DNA of 64,000 nt from Paludisphaera soli (GTDB lineage Bacteria > Planctomycetota > Planctomycetia > Isosphaerales > Isosphaeraceae). The stretch is from assembly GCF_011064595.1 (NCBI RefSeq), contig NZ_JAALJI010000014.1, positions 62,001 through 126,000 of the forward strand, written 5' to 3'. Within the stretch, counting starts at the first letter, position 1. Each line of letters opens with the position of its first letter. The notes beneath the pieces were generated by a model, which did no database searches, was not told the DNA's origin, and worked only from the letters and a program-made list of their open reading frames with translations. This document shows, piece after piece, positions 13,042 through 23,467 of this stretch. The position numbers and the translations under genes are program-made.

Positions 13042-13411
13042 CGAGTGTTCTCCCTGGAATGCCTGATGAGTCTCGGCGCGTCCACCGGGGCGCGGAATTG
13101 CCCATCGGCGACTCCCAGGCCGCCGTGCTCTCGCCCGCACGAGGATCGCAGGAATCCCTCCCGCTCCACGGCCGACGGCGCATCGTCGGATCGGGCGATC
13201 GGCTCGTTTTGAATCCGCCGAGGCAAATCTCGTGTGAAGACCGAGCGTCTCATCGACCGGGGATACGGCGAACTTTCCCGAATCTTACGAACGATTTAGC
13301 GACAAAAGAAGGCGGCCGATCGCGCGACGCGGCGGGCAGGGAGCCTGGAACAGGGGGTCTCGGAAGTCCCGAGATCGTTCGCAAAGCTGGGGATGCGCTG
13401 AGATGGAGGGA
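13042..13411. other. Non-coding gap upstream of tagged protein
   Basis: About 370 bases between two minus-strand genes. The segment near 13270-13310 is less GC-rich (cgaatcttacgaacgattt) than its surroundings and may hold the promoter of the downstream gene, but no clear -35/-10 pair or hairpin was found. Confidence 0.35.
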
Positions 13412-14668
13412 TCAGGGTTTGGGGTCGTCGACCTTCTCGGCGGCCTTGAGTGCGGCGTCGAGGAGTTCGGCCTCGGCCCTCCTCATGTTGGGCCCCTCGA
13501 CCTTCGCGCCTTCGGCGCCGGTCGGGCTGCCCTGGGAGAGCCAGATCTCGTAGGCTCGGGCCTCGACCTCTTTTCGGACCTGCTCCTCGGCCTTGAACCA
13601 GTTGGCGGTGCTGACCTCGTCACCCTCCTCGCCTTCGGGAGAGCCTTGCGCCACCCAGAGCTCATGGGCGCGCATGCTGGTCAGGCGGCGAAACTCGGCG
13701 GAAGGTCCGGGGGCGTCTTCCGGGACGCCTTGGGCCGCGAGGACCTCTTGAGGAGGGACCTCGCGAGCGGGGAGGACGCTATACACCAAAGCCGCCGCCG
13801 CGAGGAGCGTCAGGGCGACCAAGCCGGTCGCGATCAAGGGGCGGGAAGAGGGAAGGGAATCGGTGGCCAGCCCCCGGTCCAGGTCGGCCAGGAAATCCTC
13901 CAGGCGGGCGTAGCGACTTTCGGGGTCGAGGGAAAGGGCCTTCATGAGCACCCCGTCCAGTCGCTTGTCGAGCGTCGGCTCGACGGTCGAGGGGGGCTTG
14001 AAATTGCCCACCGGGCGTTTTCCCGTCGCCATCTCGTAGGCCACGGCCGCGAGCGAATACTGGTCGGACCGGGCGTCGACCGGACCGCCGTTCTGCTGCT
14101 CGGGCGACGCGTAGACGAGAGTGCCGATGCCCCGGTTGGTCCGCGTCAGGTCGCCGCGCTCGGACAGGAGGACCGCCAGCCCGAAATCGGCGACCTTCAC
14201 CAGGGAGTCGGTCGGCGTCAGGATGTTCTCCGGCTTCAGGTCCCGATGGAGGATGCCCTTGGCGTGGAGATGCACCAGGGCCTGGCCGATCTGGGCGAGG
14301 ATGGCCCGGCGTTTGGCGGCGGGGACGGCGCGGCCGCTCCGCAGGAACTTGCGGAGGTCGCCGTTCTCGATGTATTCGGTCACCAGGAACGGCTCGCCGG
14401 TCTCCGGGAGCGTGCCGAAATCGAGGACGGTCAGCACGTGGGGGTGCGACACCATCGCCAGGATTTTCGCCTCGCGTCGGAACCGCTCGCGACGCTCCGA
14501 GGCGTGCTCGGCGTCGGGGGCGGTGAGGAGCTTCACGCAGACGGCCCGCCCCAGGTTGAGCTGCCGCGCCAGGTAGACGCGGCCCATGCCGCCGCGGCCG
14601 ATCTCGCGCACGACCTCATATCCGGGGACGTCGGGGACGGTCTCGGGATTTACATCGCTCCGCGGCAT
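13412..14668 (-). CDS. Hanks-type Ser/Thr kinase with two DUF2934 repeats
   Basis: A 418-residue transmembrane kinase. The kinase domain (about 16-285) has the Gly loop GRGGMGRVYLAR, the VCVKLL lysine, catalytic HRDLKPEN, ADFGLAV and YASPEQ, so it should be active. One membrane helix follows (LIATGLVALTLLAAAALVYS, about 300-322). The C-terminal, presumably outside, part carries two repeats of a DUF2934-like unit: RAHELWVAQGSPEG and RAYEIWLSQGSPTG, each followed by an acidic insert and a helix (NWFKAEEQV / NMRRAEAEL). DUF2934 normally occurs as a small cytoplasmic-looking protein, so its use as the sensor side of a kinase is unusual. The start follows GGGAGGA. Confidence 0.9.
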   Translation of the reverse strand: MPRSDVNPETVPDVPGYEVVREIGRGGMGRVYLARQLNLGRAVCVKLLTAPDAEHASERRERFRREAKILAMVSHPHVLTVLDFGTLPETGEPFLVTEYIENGDLRKFLRSGRAVPAAKRRAILAQIGQALVHLHAKGILHRDLKPENILTPTDSLVKVADFGLAVLLSERGDLTRTNRGIGTLVYASPEQQNGGPVDARSDQYSLAAVAYEMATGKRPVGNFKPPSTVEPTLDKRLDGVLMKALSLDPESRYARLEDFLADLDRGLATDSLPSSRPLIATGLVALTLLAAAALVYSVLPAREVPPQEVLAAQGVPEDAPGPSAEFRRLTSMRAHELWVAQGSPEGEEGDEVSTANWFKAEEQVRKEVEARAYEIWLSQGSPTGAEGAKVEGPNMRRAEAELLDAALKAAEKVDDPKP

Positions 14669-15016
14669 GGCCGTTCCTCCCGGATGCGGGGGCCGAAGGC
14701 GGATCGCCCGCCTCGACCCGGACGCTGTCGGAGACGTCGGACGGACCGGGGTGGAAGATTCGCAGGCCTCGCATCCCGCGGGACCCCCTGTATCGATTTG
14801 AACAGATGTCTTCACGTCTTTCAAGCCCGACGTCCCGGCGGGGACCGGCGTGCGCGACGACCGGGGTCGGACGCTTCCTCCAACCTGCGATGGCGTCTGG
14901 CGTGCTCGGACGAGGCCGATTACACTCGTCGCAGGTCCGTCGGGGCGAGGCCGATCGAGGGGCGTGGGACGCCCCCGGCCTACCATGCCCGGGAGGGCCC
15001 GCGAGGCGGTGGATTG
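14669..15016. other. Divergent intergenic region
   Basis: About 350 bases between the divergent kinase and membrane-protein genes, so it should carry promoters in both directions. The AT-richer stretch around 14788-14825 (tatcgatttgaacagatgtcttcacg) is the likeliest promoter area. No operator repeat was recognised. Confidence 0.35.
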
Positions 15017-16450
15017 ATGGACTCGTTCGGCCCCCCTTGGATCTGGGCCCAGGCGACCGGGTTCGCCGCGCCGGCCAACCCCGCCGCCACCGCCTACCTG
15101 GCGCTCCGACGTTGGTGCGGCGGCCTGACCCTTTCGCCATCCCGCCCGGCACCGGAGTGGGACGTCTTCCTGATCCTCGGCGCGGCGCCGCTGGTGCTCG
15201 CCGTCGCGGCCTCTCTGTTCCAGGGTCCCGGGACGACGTTCCGGCAGGTGGTGGACGTCTTTGGCCACGCCAGGCTCTTCCGCGAGGCGGTGACGCGCAT
15301 CTGGCAGGCCGGTCGCATGGTGACGATCCTCCTGACCTGCACTGTCCTCTCGTGGACCGGGAGTCAGAGCCTCGCCTTCTTCTCGGGTGACGCCGAACGG
15401 GGAAGGTCGGACCTGCTGCTGCTGGAACGGAGCCGGGGGCCGGTCGAACTCATCCTGGAGCATGGAGCGGCCGCGGCGACCACCCCGCTCCGCGACGTGG
15501 CCGGGCTGGGGGACTACCTGCCGCTCCTCGTCGCCGCCGTCGTGATCGTCTACTCGTCCGCCAGGAGTCGCTCGTCGTCCCCGAAGCCGGGCCGGGGATA
15601 CGCCGCGGAGGGCGATGCTGGATCGTTCGACGACGCCTCCGGGTGGCGAAGCGCCGTCGGTGCCTGCGCGATCCTCTACGTCCTCTACCGGCTCTTCGCC
15701 AGGGCCGCGGGGGGGGGCGAGCTTCCCGTCGGGAATTGCCTCCTCCTGGAGGTGCTCATCATCCCCGCGCTGATGCTGGCCTGCGACGGCTTCCTCCTGG
15801 CCTGGATCCTCGCCGAGCTTCGAGACGGCGGCTCGGCGGACGACCAGGCCGGCGCGATCGACGCCCGGCCGGCAATCGGCCTGATGCCCGCGGCGTGCGT
15901 CGTGTGCCTCGCCGTCCTCCCGGCTCGCTACGCGGCGACCCTGATCCTCCTGGCGTCGCAGCATCTCCCCGCGACGTGGATGGCGGGCGAGGCGGGGCGA
16001 GCCGTCCGCTGGTCGCTCGGGCCAGGTCTGCTCATGCTCCAGGCGGGCTCGTTGGTGGTGATGGGGATCGCGGGACCGGCGGCCTGGGGACGGGGGTCGA
16101 TCCGCGAAGCCGTCCGCGGCCTCGGCCGACTGCTGACCCGTGAGGGAGGGAGGCTCGTCGTGGTGGCCGTCGTGGCGGCGCTCGGTTGCGGGTGCCTCTC
16201 GGCGCTGGCGTATGCGGTCCTGTTCCTGCTGCCGCCCGCCGGGTGGGTGTTGCCGGCGGCCGACGCCTACGCCCACTATGTGAGCCTTCCCGTCGGACTC
16301 TGGACGCTCTCCGCCCTGGTCCAGCTCGGCGAACAGAGCCTGCCGACGGCCCGCCTGGCCCGCGACCCCAACGAAGTCGAACCCGAGATCGTCCCGATCC
16401 GCGGGCAAGGCGACGCGGCCGCCGAGGGCTCGGCCCTGACCCTCGGCTGA
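15017..16450 (+). CDS. Large multi-pass membrane protein, unknown
   Basis: A 477-residue protein with about eight hydrophobic segments. These include LILGAAPLVLAVAASLF, MVTILLTCTVLSWTG, YLPLLVAAVVIVYSS, LLLEVLIIPALMLAC, LMPAACVVCLAVLPA, LMLQAGSLVVMGIAGPA, LVVVAVVAALGCGCLSAL and AYAVLFLLPPAGWVLPAA. Soluble loops are short and polar, and the C terminus is a charged tail. No transporter signature or catalytic motif was recognised. The first visible residues (MDSFGPPWIWAQATGFAAPANPAATA) are soluble. The same frame stays open far upstream because of GC bias, but that part overlaps the opposite-strand kinase, so this ATG is preferred. It is divergent from that kinase, which may be a functional partner. 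Confidence 0.72.
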   Translation: MDSFGPPWIWAQATGFAAPANPAATAYLALRRWCGGLTLSPSRPAPEWDVFLILGAAPLVLAVAASLFQGPGTTFRQVVDVFGHARLFREAVTRIWQAGRMVTILLTCTVLSWTGSQSLAFFSGDAERGRSDLLLLERSRGPVELILEHGAAAATTPLRDVAGLGDYLPLLVAAVVIVYSSARSRSSSPKPGRGYAAEGDAGSFDDASGWRSAVGACAILYVLYRLFARAAGGGELPVGNCLLLEVLIIPALMLACDGFLLAWILAELRDGGSADDQAGAIDARPAIGLMPAACVVCLAVLPARYAATLILLASQHLPATWMAGEAGRAVRWSLGPGLLMLQAGSLVVMGIAGPAAWGRGSIREAVRGLGRLLTREGGRLVVVAVVAALGCGCLSALAYAVLFLLPPAGWVLPAADAYAHYVSLPVGLWTLSALVQLGEQSLPTARLARDPNEVEPEIVPIRGQGDAAAEGSALTLG

Positions 16451-17034
16451 TCGACGCGAACTTTCGGCTCTGCGGCGCCCTCCGAAGGGGAGGCGGGCGA
16501 TCGACGCCGGGCGAACCCGGCGCGGGCGTAGTCGCAGGGCGCGGTACCCGGCGACGCGATGCGCGGAGTGGGAAAAAATGCCGGAAAGCTTCGCCCGGAA
16601 CGTCCACGACGTACGTACTGGAGTCGGCGGCGCCGTCGGGGCACCGCGGCGATCCGTGAGAGGCTGGGGCTTCCGGTTCGCTTGACAGATTCGCGACGGC
16701 GGGGTTGTAATGGCGATCGACGACTCCAGACCACCAACGTGTCACCCGTCGTCGAGAGCGGCTTGCCCTGGGAGACCCATTCGTCCGCCTTCCGGACCCC
16801 TCGCTCGCTTCGCCGACCTTCGCGGGATCCCTCGCCAGGTCCAGCCCTCCCCTTTCGCCTCGCAATCGTCCCGTTGGCAATACGGTCGCGCCTTGAGCCG
16901 GAGCGGGGCGTCGCGCGCCTTTCCCGCACCGGCCGAATCGGGATCCTCTCCTCTCCGAGCGACCGATTCGCCGACTCGATCTCCTCTCGGTGGGCAAACA
17001 GCCTGAAACAACGACCTACAGGAGGATCCTAGTC
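16451..17034. other. Leader/promoter region of the prkA operon
   Basis: About 580 bases without a credible gene, upstream of prkA. It contains a sigma-70-like promoter candidate (separate entry) and ends in a consensus ribosome-binding site. The resulting leader of about 320 bases is long; no known riboswitch fold was recognised in it. Confidence 0.5.
16682..16711 (+). promoter_or_regulatory. Candidate sigma-70-type promoter for prkA operon
   Basis: An exact TTGACA -35 box is followed after 18 bases by TGTAAT, five of six matches to TATAAT. It points toward the PrkA kinase gene about 320 bases downstream. This is a motif reading only; planctomycete promoters often differ from consensus. Confidence 0.42.
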
Positions 17035-19092
<2,058 letters not shown>

Positions 19093-19555
19093 GGACTCGC
19101 CGCGAGCCCCTGGAGCCGCGCCGGGCTTTCGTCCGGCCGGTTCGAGGGGCCGAGACCGGTAGAGAGGTCGCGTCGCCCCGCCCGCGAGGCAGGCATGGGC
19201 AGCCTGCGTTCCGGGCAGGGCGAGGCGAAGTGACATCGCTCGATCCCGCGAAACCGACGATTCCGCGGGCCGGCTTGATGACCGAGGGATGCCCGGCCTA
19301 CAATTTGCCGTTGAGACGTCGATCGATCCTTCGACCCGGGAAGCCGGATCTCGCCGATCGTTGCGAGCCGCGATCTCAACCCACCTCCATCGTCACCCGG
19401 CCGCTACGCCTCGACCCGTCCCGGATTTCCACCCTCGAACGTTTCAACCTGCTCTTTGCCAAACGGATTCCGGCGGATCTCTGATCTATCCGGAGTATTC
19501 GTCGTTTCGTCCGCGTCGGGGCCGTCGCGGCGGGACGGCCGCGTCCCCGGCCGGG
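19093..19555. other. Gap between prkA and the DUF444 gene
   Basis: About 460 bases, long for an operon of this type. It holds some GC-rich inverted segments (around 19183-19225) but no T-rich terminator. A second promoter for the two downstream genes is possible. No gene was recognised here. Confidence 0.35.
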
Positions 19556-20701
19556 ATGCGAATCAACAAACCTGCGAGCGGCGGGGGCTCGAGAGCCGTG
19601 GTGCGAAAAATCGATCGCGACGCCAATCGTTTCAAGCAGATCGTCCGGGGCAAGATCAAGTCCGACCTGCGGAAGTACATCACGCACGGCGAACTGATCG
19701 GCAAGACCGGCGGCGAGTTCGTCTCCATCCCGCTCCCCCAGATCGAGATCCCCGAATTCCGTTACGGGGACAAGAATCGAGGGGGCGTGGGGCAGGGGCC
19801 CGGCGACGTCGGCACGCCCATCGGACGCTCCGGCGAGGGCGAATCCGGCCCCGGCGCGGGCGAGGCCCCGGGCCAGCACATCCTCGAGGTCGAGCTGACC
19901 ATGGACGACCTGGCCCAGATCCTCGGCGAGGAACTGGCCCTGCCGCGCATCGAGCCCAAGGGGCGGGCGAACATCATCGAGGAGAAGGACAAGTACACGG
20001 GCATCCGCCAGGCCGGCCCCGAAAGCCTGCGGCACTTCAAGCGGACCTACAAGAAGGCCCTGAAGCGCCAGATCGCCTCCAGCCAGTACAATCCCCGCGA
20101 CCCCCTGGTGATCCCGATCCGCGAGGACAAGCTCTACCGATCGTGGAACCCGATCACCTCTCCCCAGTTCAACGCCGTGGTCCTCTACCTGATGGACGTC
20201 TCCGGGTCGATGACCGACGACCAGAAGGAAATCGTCCGGACCGAAGCGTTCTGGATCGACACCTGGCTCAAGAGCCAGTACGACGGCGTGACGACCCGCT
20301 ACATCATCCACGACGCGGTCGCCAGGGAGGTCGACGAGCACACCTTCTACCACACCCGCGAGAGCGGCGGCACACGCATCAGCTCGGCCTACAACCTGGC
20401 GAACAAGATCATCGAGGAATCCCACTCGCCGATGGACTGGAACATCTACGTCCTCCACTTTTCCGACGGCGACAACTGGGGCGAGGACAACCGCCAGTGC
20501 ATCGGCCTCCTGCGCGACCAGCTCCTGCCCAAGTGCAACCTCTTCGGCTATGGGCAGGTCGAGAGCCCCTACGGCTCCGGAGAGTTCTACCGCGAGCTTG
20601 AGGAGGCCTTCGAGGCGGTCCCGAACATGGCGCTCTCCGAGATCCGGAACAAGGAGGGCATCTACGAGTCGATCAAGGAATTCCTGGGCCGCGGACGCTG
20701 A
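19556..20701 (+). CDS. yeaH: DUF444 / YeaH-YhbH family VWA-like protein
   Basis: A 381-residue protein of the YeaH/YhbH family. After a basic N terminus ([20 protein letters not shown]) and the family block [17 protein letters not shown] comes a Gly-rich segment, then [10 protein letters not shown] von Willebrand A-type domain follows with a MIDAS-like [13 protein letters not shown] (about 225), the conserved [17 protein letters not shown] and [13 protein letters not shown]. It acts in the cytoplasm with the PrkA kinase as its phosphorylation target or adaptor. The ATG lacks a strong ribosome site, but the length and N terminus match YeaH; a GTG twelve codons later (VVRKIDRD) is the alternative. 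Confidence 0.9.
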   Translation: MRINKPASGGGSRAVVRKIDRDANRFKQIVRGKIKSDLRKYITHGELIGKTGGEFVSIPLPQIEIPEFRYGDKNRGGVGQGPGDVGTPIGRSGEGESGPGAGEAPGQHILEVELTMDDLAQILGEELALPRIEPKGRANIIEEKDKYTGIRQAGPESLRHFKRTYKKALKRQIASSQYNPRDPLVIPIREDKLYRSWNPITSPQFNAVVLYLMDVSGSMTDDQKEIVRTEAFWIDTWLKSQYDGVTTRYIIHDAVAREVDEHTFYHTRESGGTRISSAYNLANKIIEESHSPMDWNIYVLHFSDGDNWGEDNRQCIGLLRDQLLPKCNLFGYGQVESPYGSGEFYRELEEAFEAVPNMALSEIRNKEGIYESIKEFLGRGR

Positions 20702-20774
20702 GCAGGGCCGGGGAAGGAGGCCCAGCGGGCCGCCCCGAACCGACCACCGACGAATCGAGGGAGGGGCCGGAACC

Positions 20775-22328
20775 ATGTCGATCGCCAACACCCACGACCT
20801 GCCCGCCGACCTTCGGGCCATCCAGCTCGAAACCGAAGGCCACGCCCGCGACTACGGGCTCGACTTCTACGAGACGATCTTCGAGGTCCTGGACTACGAC
20901 GAGATCTCGGAGATCGCCGCGTTCGGCGGCTTCCCGACCCGCTATCCCCACTGGCGGTTCGGGATGGAGTACCAGCAGCTCTCCAAGGGCTACCGCTACG
21001 GGCTCCAGAAGATCTACGAGATGGTGATCAACAACGACCCCTGCTACGCCTATCTCCTGCGGTGCAACCAACTCGTCGACCAGAAGCTCGTGATGGCCCA
21101 CGTCTACGGGCACAACGACTTCTTCAAGAACAACATCTGGTTCAGCCAGACGAATCGCAAAATGATGGACGAGACGGCGAACCACGGCACCCGGATCCGA
21201 TCCTACATGGAGCGCTTCGGCGAGGACGCCGTCGAGAGCTTCATCGACTCGTGCCTCTCGCTCGAGAACCTGATCGACGTCTACTCGCCCCACATCAAGC
21301 GCCGCGAGCCCGTCGATCGATACGACTTCCAAGAGGGCGAGGAGGCCGATCCTCAGACGTCGAAGTTCCAGAGCAAGGCCTACATGGACGGCTTCATCAA
21401 CCCTCCAAGCGTCCTGAAGGAGGCCCAGCTCCAGCAGGAGGCCGAGCGTCAGAAGGCCAAGCCCTCCGCGTTCCCCGAGCAGCCCGAGCGTGACGTCCTT
21501 CTATTCCTGCTGGAGCACGCCCCGCTCAAGACCTGGCAGCACGACGTGCTTGCGATCATCCGCGAGGAGGCCTACTACTTCGCCCCGCAGGGCCAGACCA
21601 AGATCATGAACGAGGGCTGGGCCTCCTTCTGGCACTCCACGATCATGACCCAGAAGATCCTCCACCCGTCCGAACTGCTCGACTACGCCGACCACCACTC
21701 GGGCACCATGGCCACGCAGCCCGGACGCCTGAATCCATACAAGCTCGGCATCGAGCTGCTGCGCGACGTCGAGGAGCGCTGGAACAAGGGCCAGTTCGGC
21801 CCCGAGTGGGAAGAGTGCGACGACTACGAGACCAAGCGACGCTGGGACACCCAGGCGGGCCTAGGGCGAAAGAAGATCTTCGAAGTCCGCTGCATCCACA
21901 ACGACGTGACCTTCATCGACACCTTCTTGACGCAGGACTTCTGCAAGCGCTATCAGCTCTTCAGCTTCAAGCACAACGATCAGAACGAGCTCTACGAGAT
22001 CGAGAGCCGCGAGTTCAAGAAGATCAAGGAGCGATTGCTCTTCAACCTGACGAACTTCGGCCAGCCCATCATCCGAGTCAGGGACGGGAACTATCGAAAT
22101 CGAGGGGAACTCTACCTCGGCCAGGAGCACTTCGGCGTCGACTTACGCCTGGATTACGCCCAGGACACCATTCGTCATCTTCACCGCCTCTGGACGCGTC
22201 CGGTCCACCTGGAAACGACCGTCGACGGGCGGCCGACCTTACTATCGTTTGACGGAACCGATCACTCGATCCGCCCTTTGGGAGGTGTTTCCCATGACGC
22301 TGAGCCGAAAGATCGCCGCCGCGCTTGA
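20775..22328 (+). CDS. spoVR: SpoVR family protein (YcgB-like)
   Basis: A 517-residue SpoVR/YcgB protein. Recognisable blocks are the N-terminal [49 protein letters not shown], the HxxxxH-like region around [14 protein letters not shown], and [20 protein letters not shown]. The biochemical activity is unknown; in Bacillus loss affects the spore cortex, and in non-sporulating bacteria the gene follows prkA and yeaH, as here. The start is chosen after GGGAGGGG. Its last 35 bases overlap the next gene in another frame. Length is typical of the family. Confidence 0.93.
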   Translation: MSIANTHDLPADLRAIQLETEGHARDYGLDFYETIFEVLDYDEISEIAAFGGFPTRYPHWRFGMEYQQLSKGYRYGLQKIYEMVINNDPCYAYLLRCNQLVDQKLVMAHVYGHNDFFKNNIWFSQTNRKMMDETANHGTRIRSYMERFGEDAVESFIDSCLSLENLIDVYSPHIKRREPVDRYDFQEGEEADPQTSKFQSKAYMDGFINPPSVLKEAQLQQEAERQKAKPSAFPEQPERDVLLFLLEHAPLKTWQHDVLAIIREEAYYFAPQGQTKIMNEGWASFWHSTIMTQKILHPSELLDYADHHSGTMATQPGRLNPYKLGIELLRDVEERWNKGQFGPEWEECDDYETKRRWDTQAGLGRKKIFEVRCIHNDVTFIDTFLTQDFCKRYQLFSFKHNDQNELYEIESREFKKIKERLLFNLTNFGQPIIRVRDGNYRNRGELYLGQEHFGVDLRLDYAQDTIRHLHRLWTRPVHLETTVDGRPTLLSFDGTDHSIRPLGGVSHDAEPKDRRRA

Positions 22329-22776
22329 CGAGAACACGAGGGCCTACAACCTCCCCTGCGTCGTCACGCTCGACGACGGGCCCGACCGGATCAACCTGGA
22401 GATCACGTCGCTCGACTCGGTGGGCGTCGCCCTGGACGCCCTGGAGTACGTCGCTTCGGATCGCAAGGAATGGACGCCTGAGGCCCTGAACGCCTGGGGC
22501 GAAAAGCTGTCGAAGAGCGTCTCCTACCTCCTGGAACCCCTCAAGGTTCTGGAGGTCGACGGCGGCGCGGGGCTGGCGCAACTCCGAAGCGCGTCCCCGA
22601 CCGTTCGCGGCGACGTCCGCGGGTACTACGAGGTTCGACTCGATCGGCAAGGGATCTGCCGGTTCGAACGGTACGTCGTCGACCCCGGCGGACGCGGCCG
22701 CCGACGCACGCCATGCCACCTGACCCGCGAGGTGGTCGAGCGACTCGCCGACGACATCGCAGCCGGTTCGAGCTAA
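22294..22776 (+). CDS. Hypothetical protein overlapping spoVR
   Basis: A 160-residue soluble protein ([20 protein letters not shown]...). It starts inside the 3' end of spoVR with a strong GGGAGGTG site, so it is translated with the prkA-yeaH-spoVR set. Visible blocks are [43 protein letters not shown] and a regular [20 protein letters not shown]. The last looks like a beta-hairpin rich fold, but I do not recognise the family. It ends with [13 protein letters not shown]. Being bound to this conserved trio suggests a shared stress or starvation function. Confidence 0.75.
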   Translation: MTLSRKIAAALDENTRAYNLPCVVTLDDGPDRINLEITSLDSVGVALDALEYVASDRKEWTPEALNAWGEKLSKSVSYLLEPLKVLEVDGGAGLAQLRSASPTVRGDVRGYYEVRLDRQGICRFERYVVDPGGRGRRRTPCHLTREVVERLADDIAAGSS

Positions 22777-22822
22777 GGCCGGGCTCCGTCCGGCCATCGA
22801 TTTCGCACACGCCGGCGGATCT

Positions 22823-23110
22823 TCAGAGCGCCGCCGGCTCTCCATTTCGAATGTGATCCCCCCGCGTCATCTCGATCGGGTCCGCCGGCGAATGGCAGCT
22901 CGACCGCGTTCGGACCACCTTCGCCGCGACGTGATAACCGCCGCATCGAGGGCATCGATAGACGCTCAAGCGACGATTTCCCAGGTCGCGACCGGTGGCG
23001 CGGTTCCAGATCTCCATCGCCACGAGCTGCCCCTGCGCCCCCTGCCGATCGGCATGGAAGAGGCGTCGGCAGGCCGGATCGAACATGGGGAGGATCATTT
23101 GAGGCGACAT
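22823..23110 (-). CDS. Small zinc-ribbon-like protein
   Basis: A 95-residue protein with N-terminal MSPQMILPMFDPACRRLF, then a helical stretch (GQLVAMEIWNRATGRDLG) and a one-knuckle zinc ribbon, YRCPRCGGYHVAAK. The knuckle is C-x2-C with a following His, and single Cys residues lie elsewhere. The start is chosen because CAGGAG stands ten bases upstream; the open frame reaches further upstream with non-coding-looking sequence. Such proteins occur in planctomycetes without a known role. It converges on the prkA set with a 46-base gap holding a short GC hairpin (ggccggg/tccggcc). Confidence 0.6.
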   Translation of the reverse strand: MSPQMILPMFDPACRRLFHADRQGAQGQLVAMEIWNRATGRDLGNRRLSVYRCPRCGGYHVAAKVVRTRSSCHSPADPIEMTRGDHIRNGEPAAL

Positions 23111-23467
23111 GACCGCGAATCTCCTGAGTCGATAGGGTTCCCCGCGCCTCCCTGCCGCCGCGAGCCCGATCCGCGTCCCCCGTCGAGGGGCGGAAAAATC
23201 GACCGGCGCCCGCACCCATGAATGCCGCACCGAGTGCATCGTTCTAACGCGGGCCCCCTATTCCGGTGACTCGATTCGCATCGACCTTCGCGACGCCAGG
23301 TTTTCCAGGAGTCGTGAGCCTGGCGAGAAGCTTCCCATGAAGCGCCCAAAGTCACTCATCGGGAGGGTTTCTTGAGGGCCCGACGTCGAGGGGGTACAGT
23401 AGGGTGGGCCCGGGGAACATGCGTCGTTTTTTTGCAGACCGTCCGCCTGGGCGGTTCAGGATCCGGC
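23111..23467. other. Divergent intergenic region
   Basis: About 360 bases between the zinc-ribbon gene and the divergent kinase gene. It should carry both promoters. A T-run (cgtcgtttttttgcag) lies just upstream of the kinase, but no hairpin before it was seen. No gene recognised. Confidence 0.35.

Noticed and set aside
13403-16450. One 1015-codon plus-strand frame spanning the kinase gene and the membrane protein
   Set aside because: The first half lies opposite a clear kinase; only the part from the ATG at 15017 looks coding, with membrane segments.
19183-19225. Inverted GC-rich segment after prkA as a terminator
   Set aside because: Arms are imperfect and no T-run follows, so read-through to the DUF444 gene is as likely.
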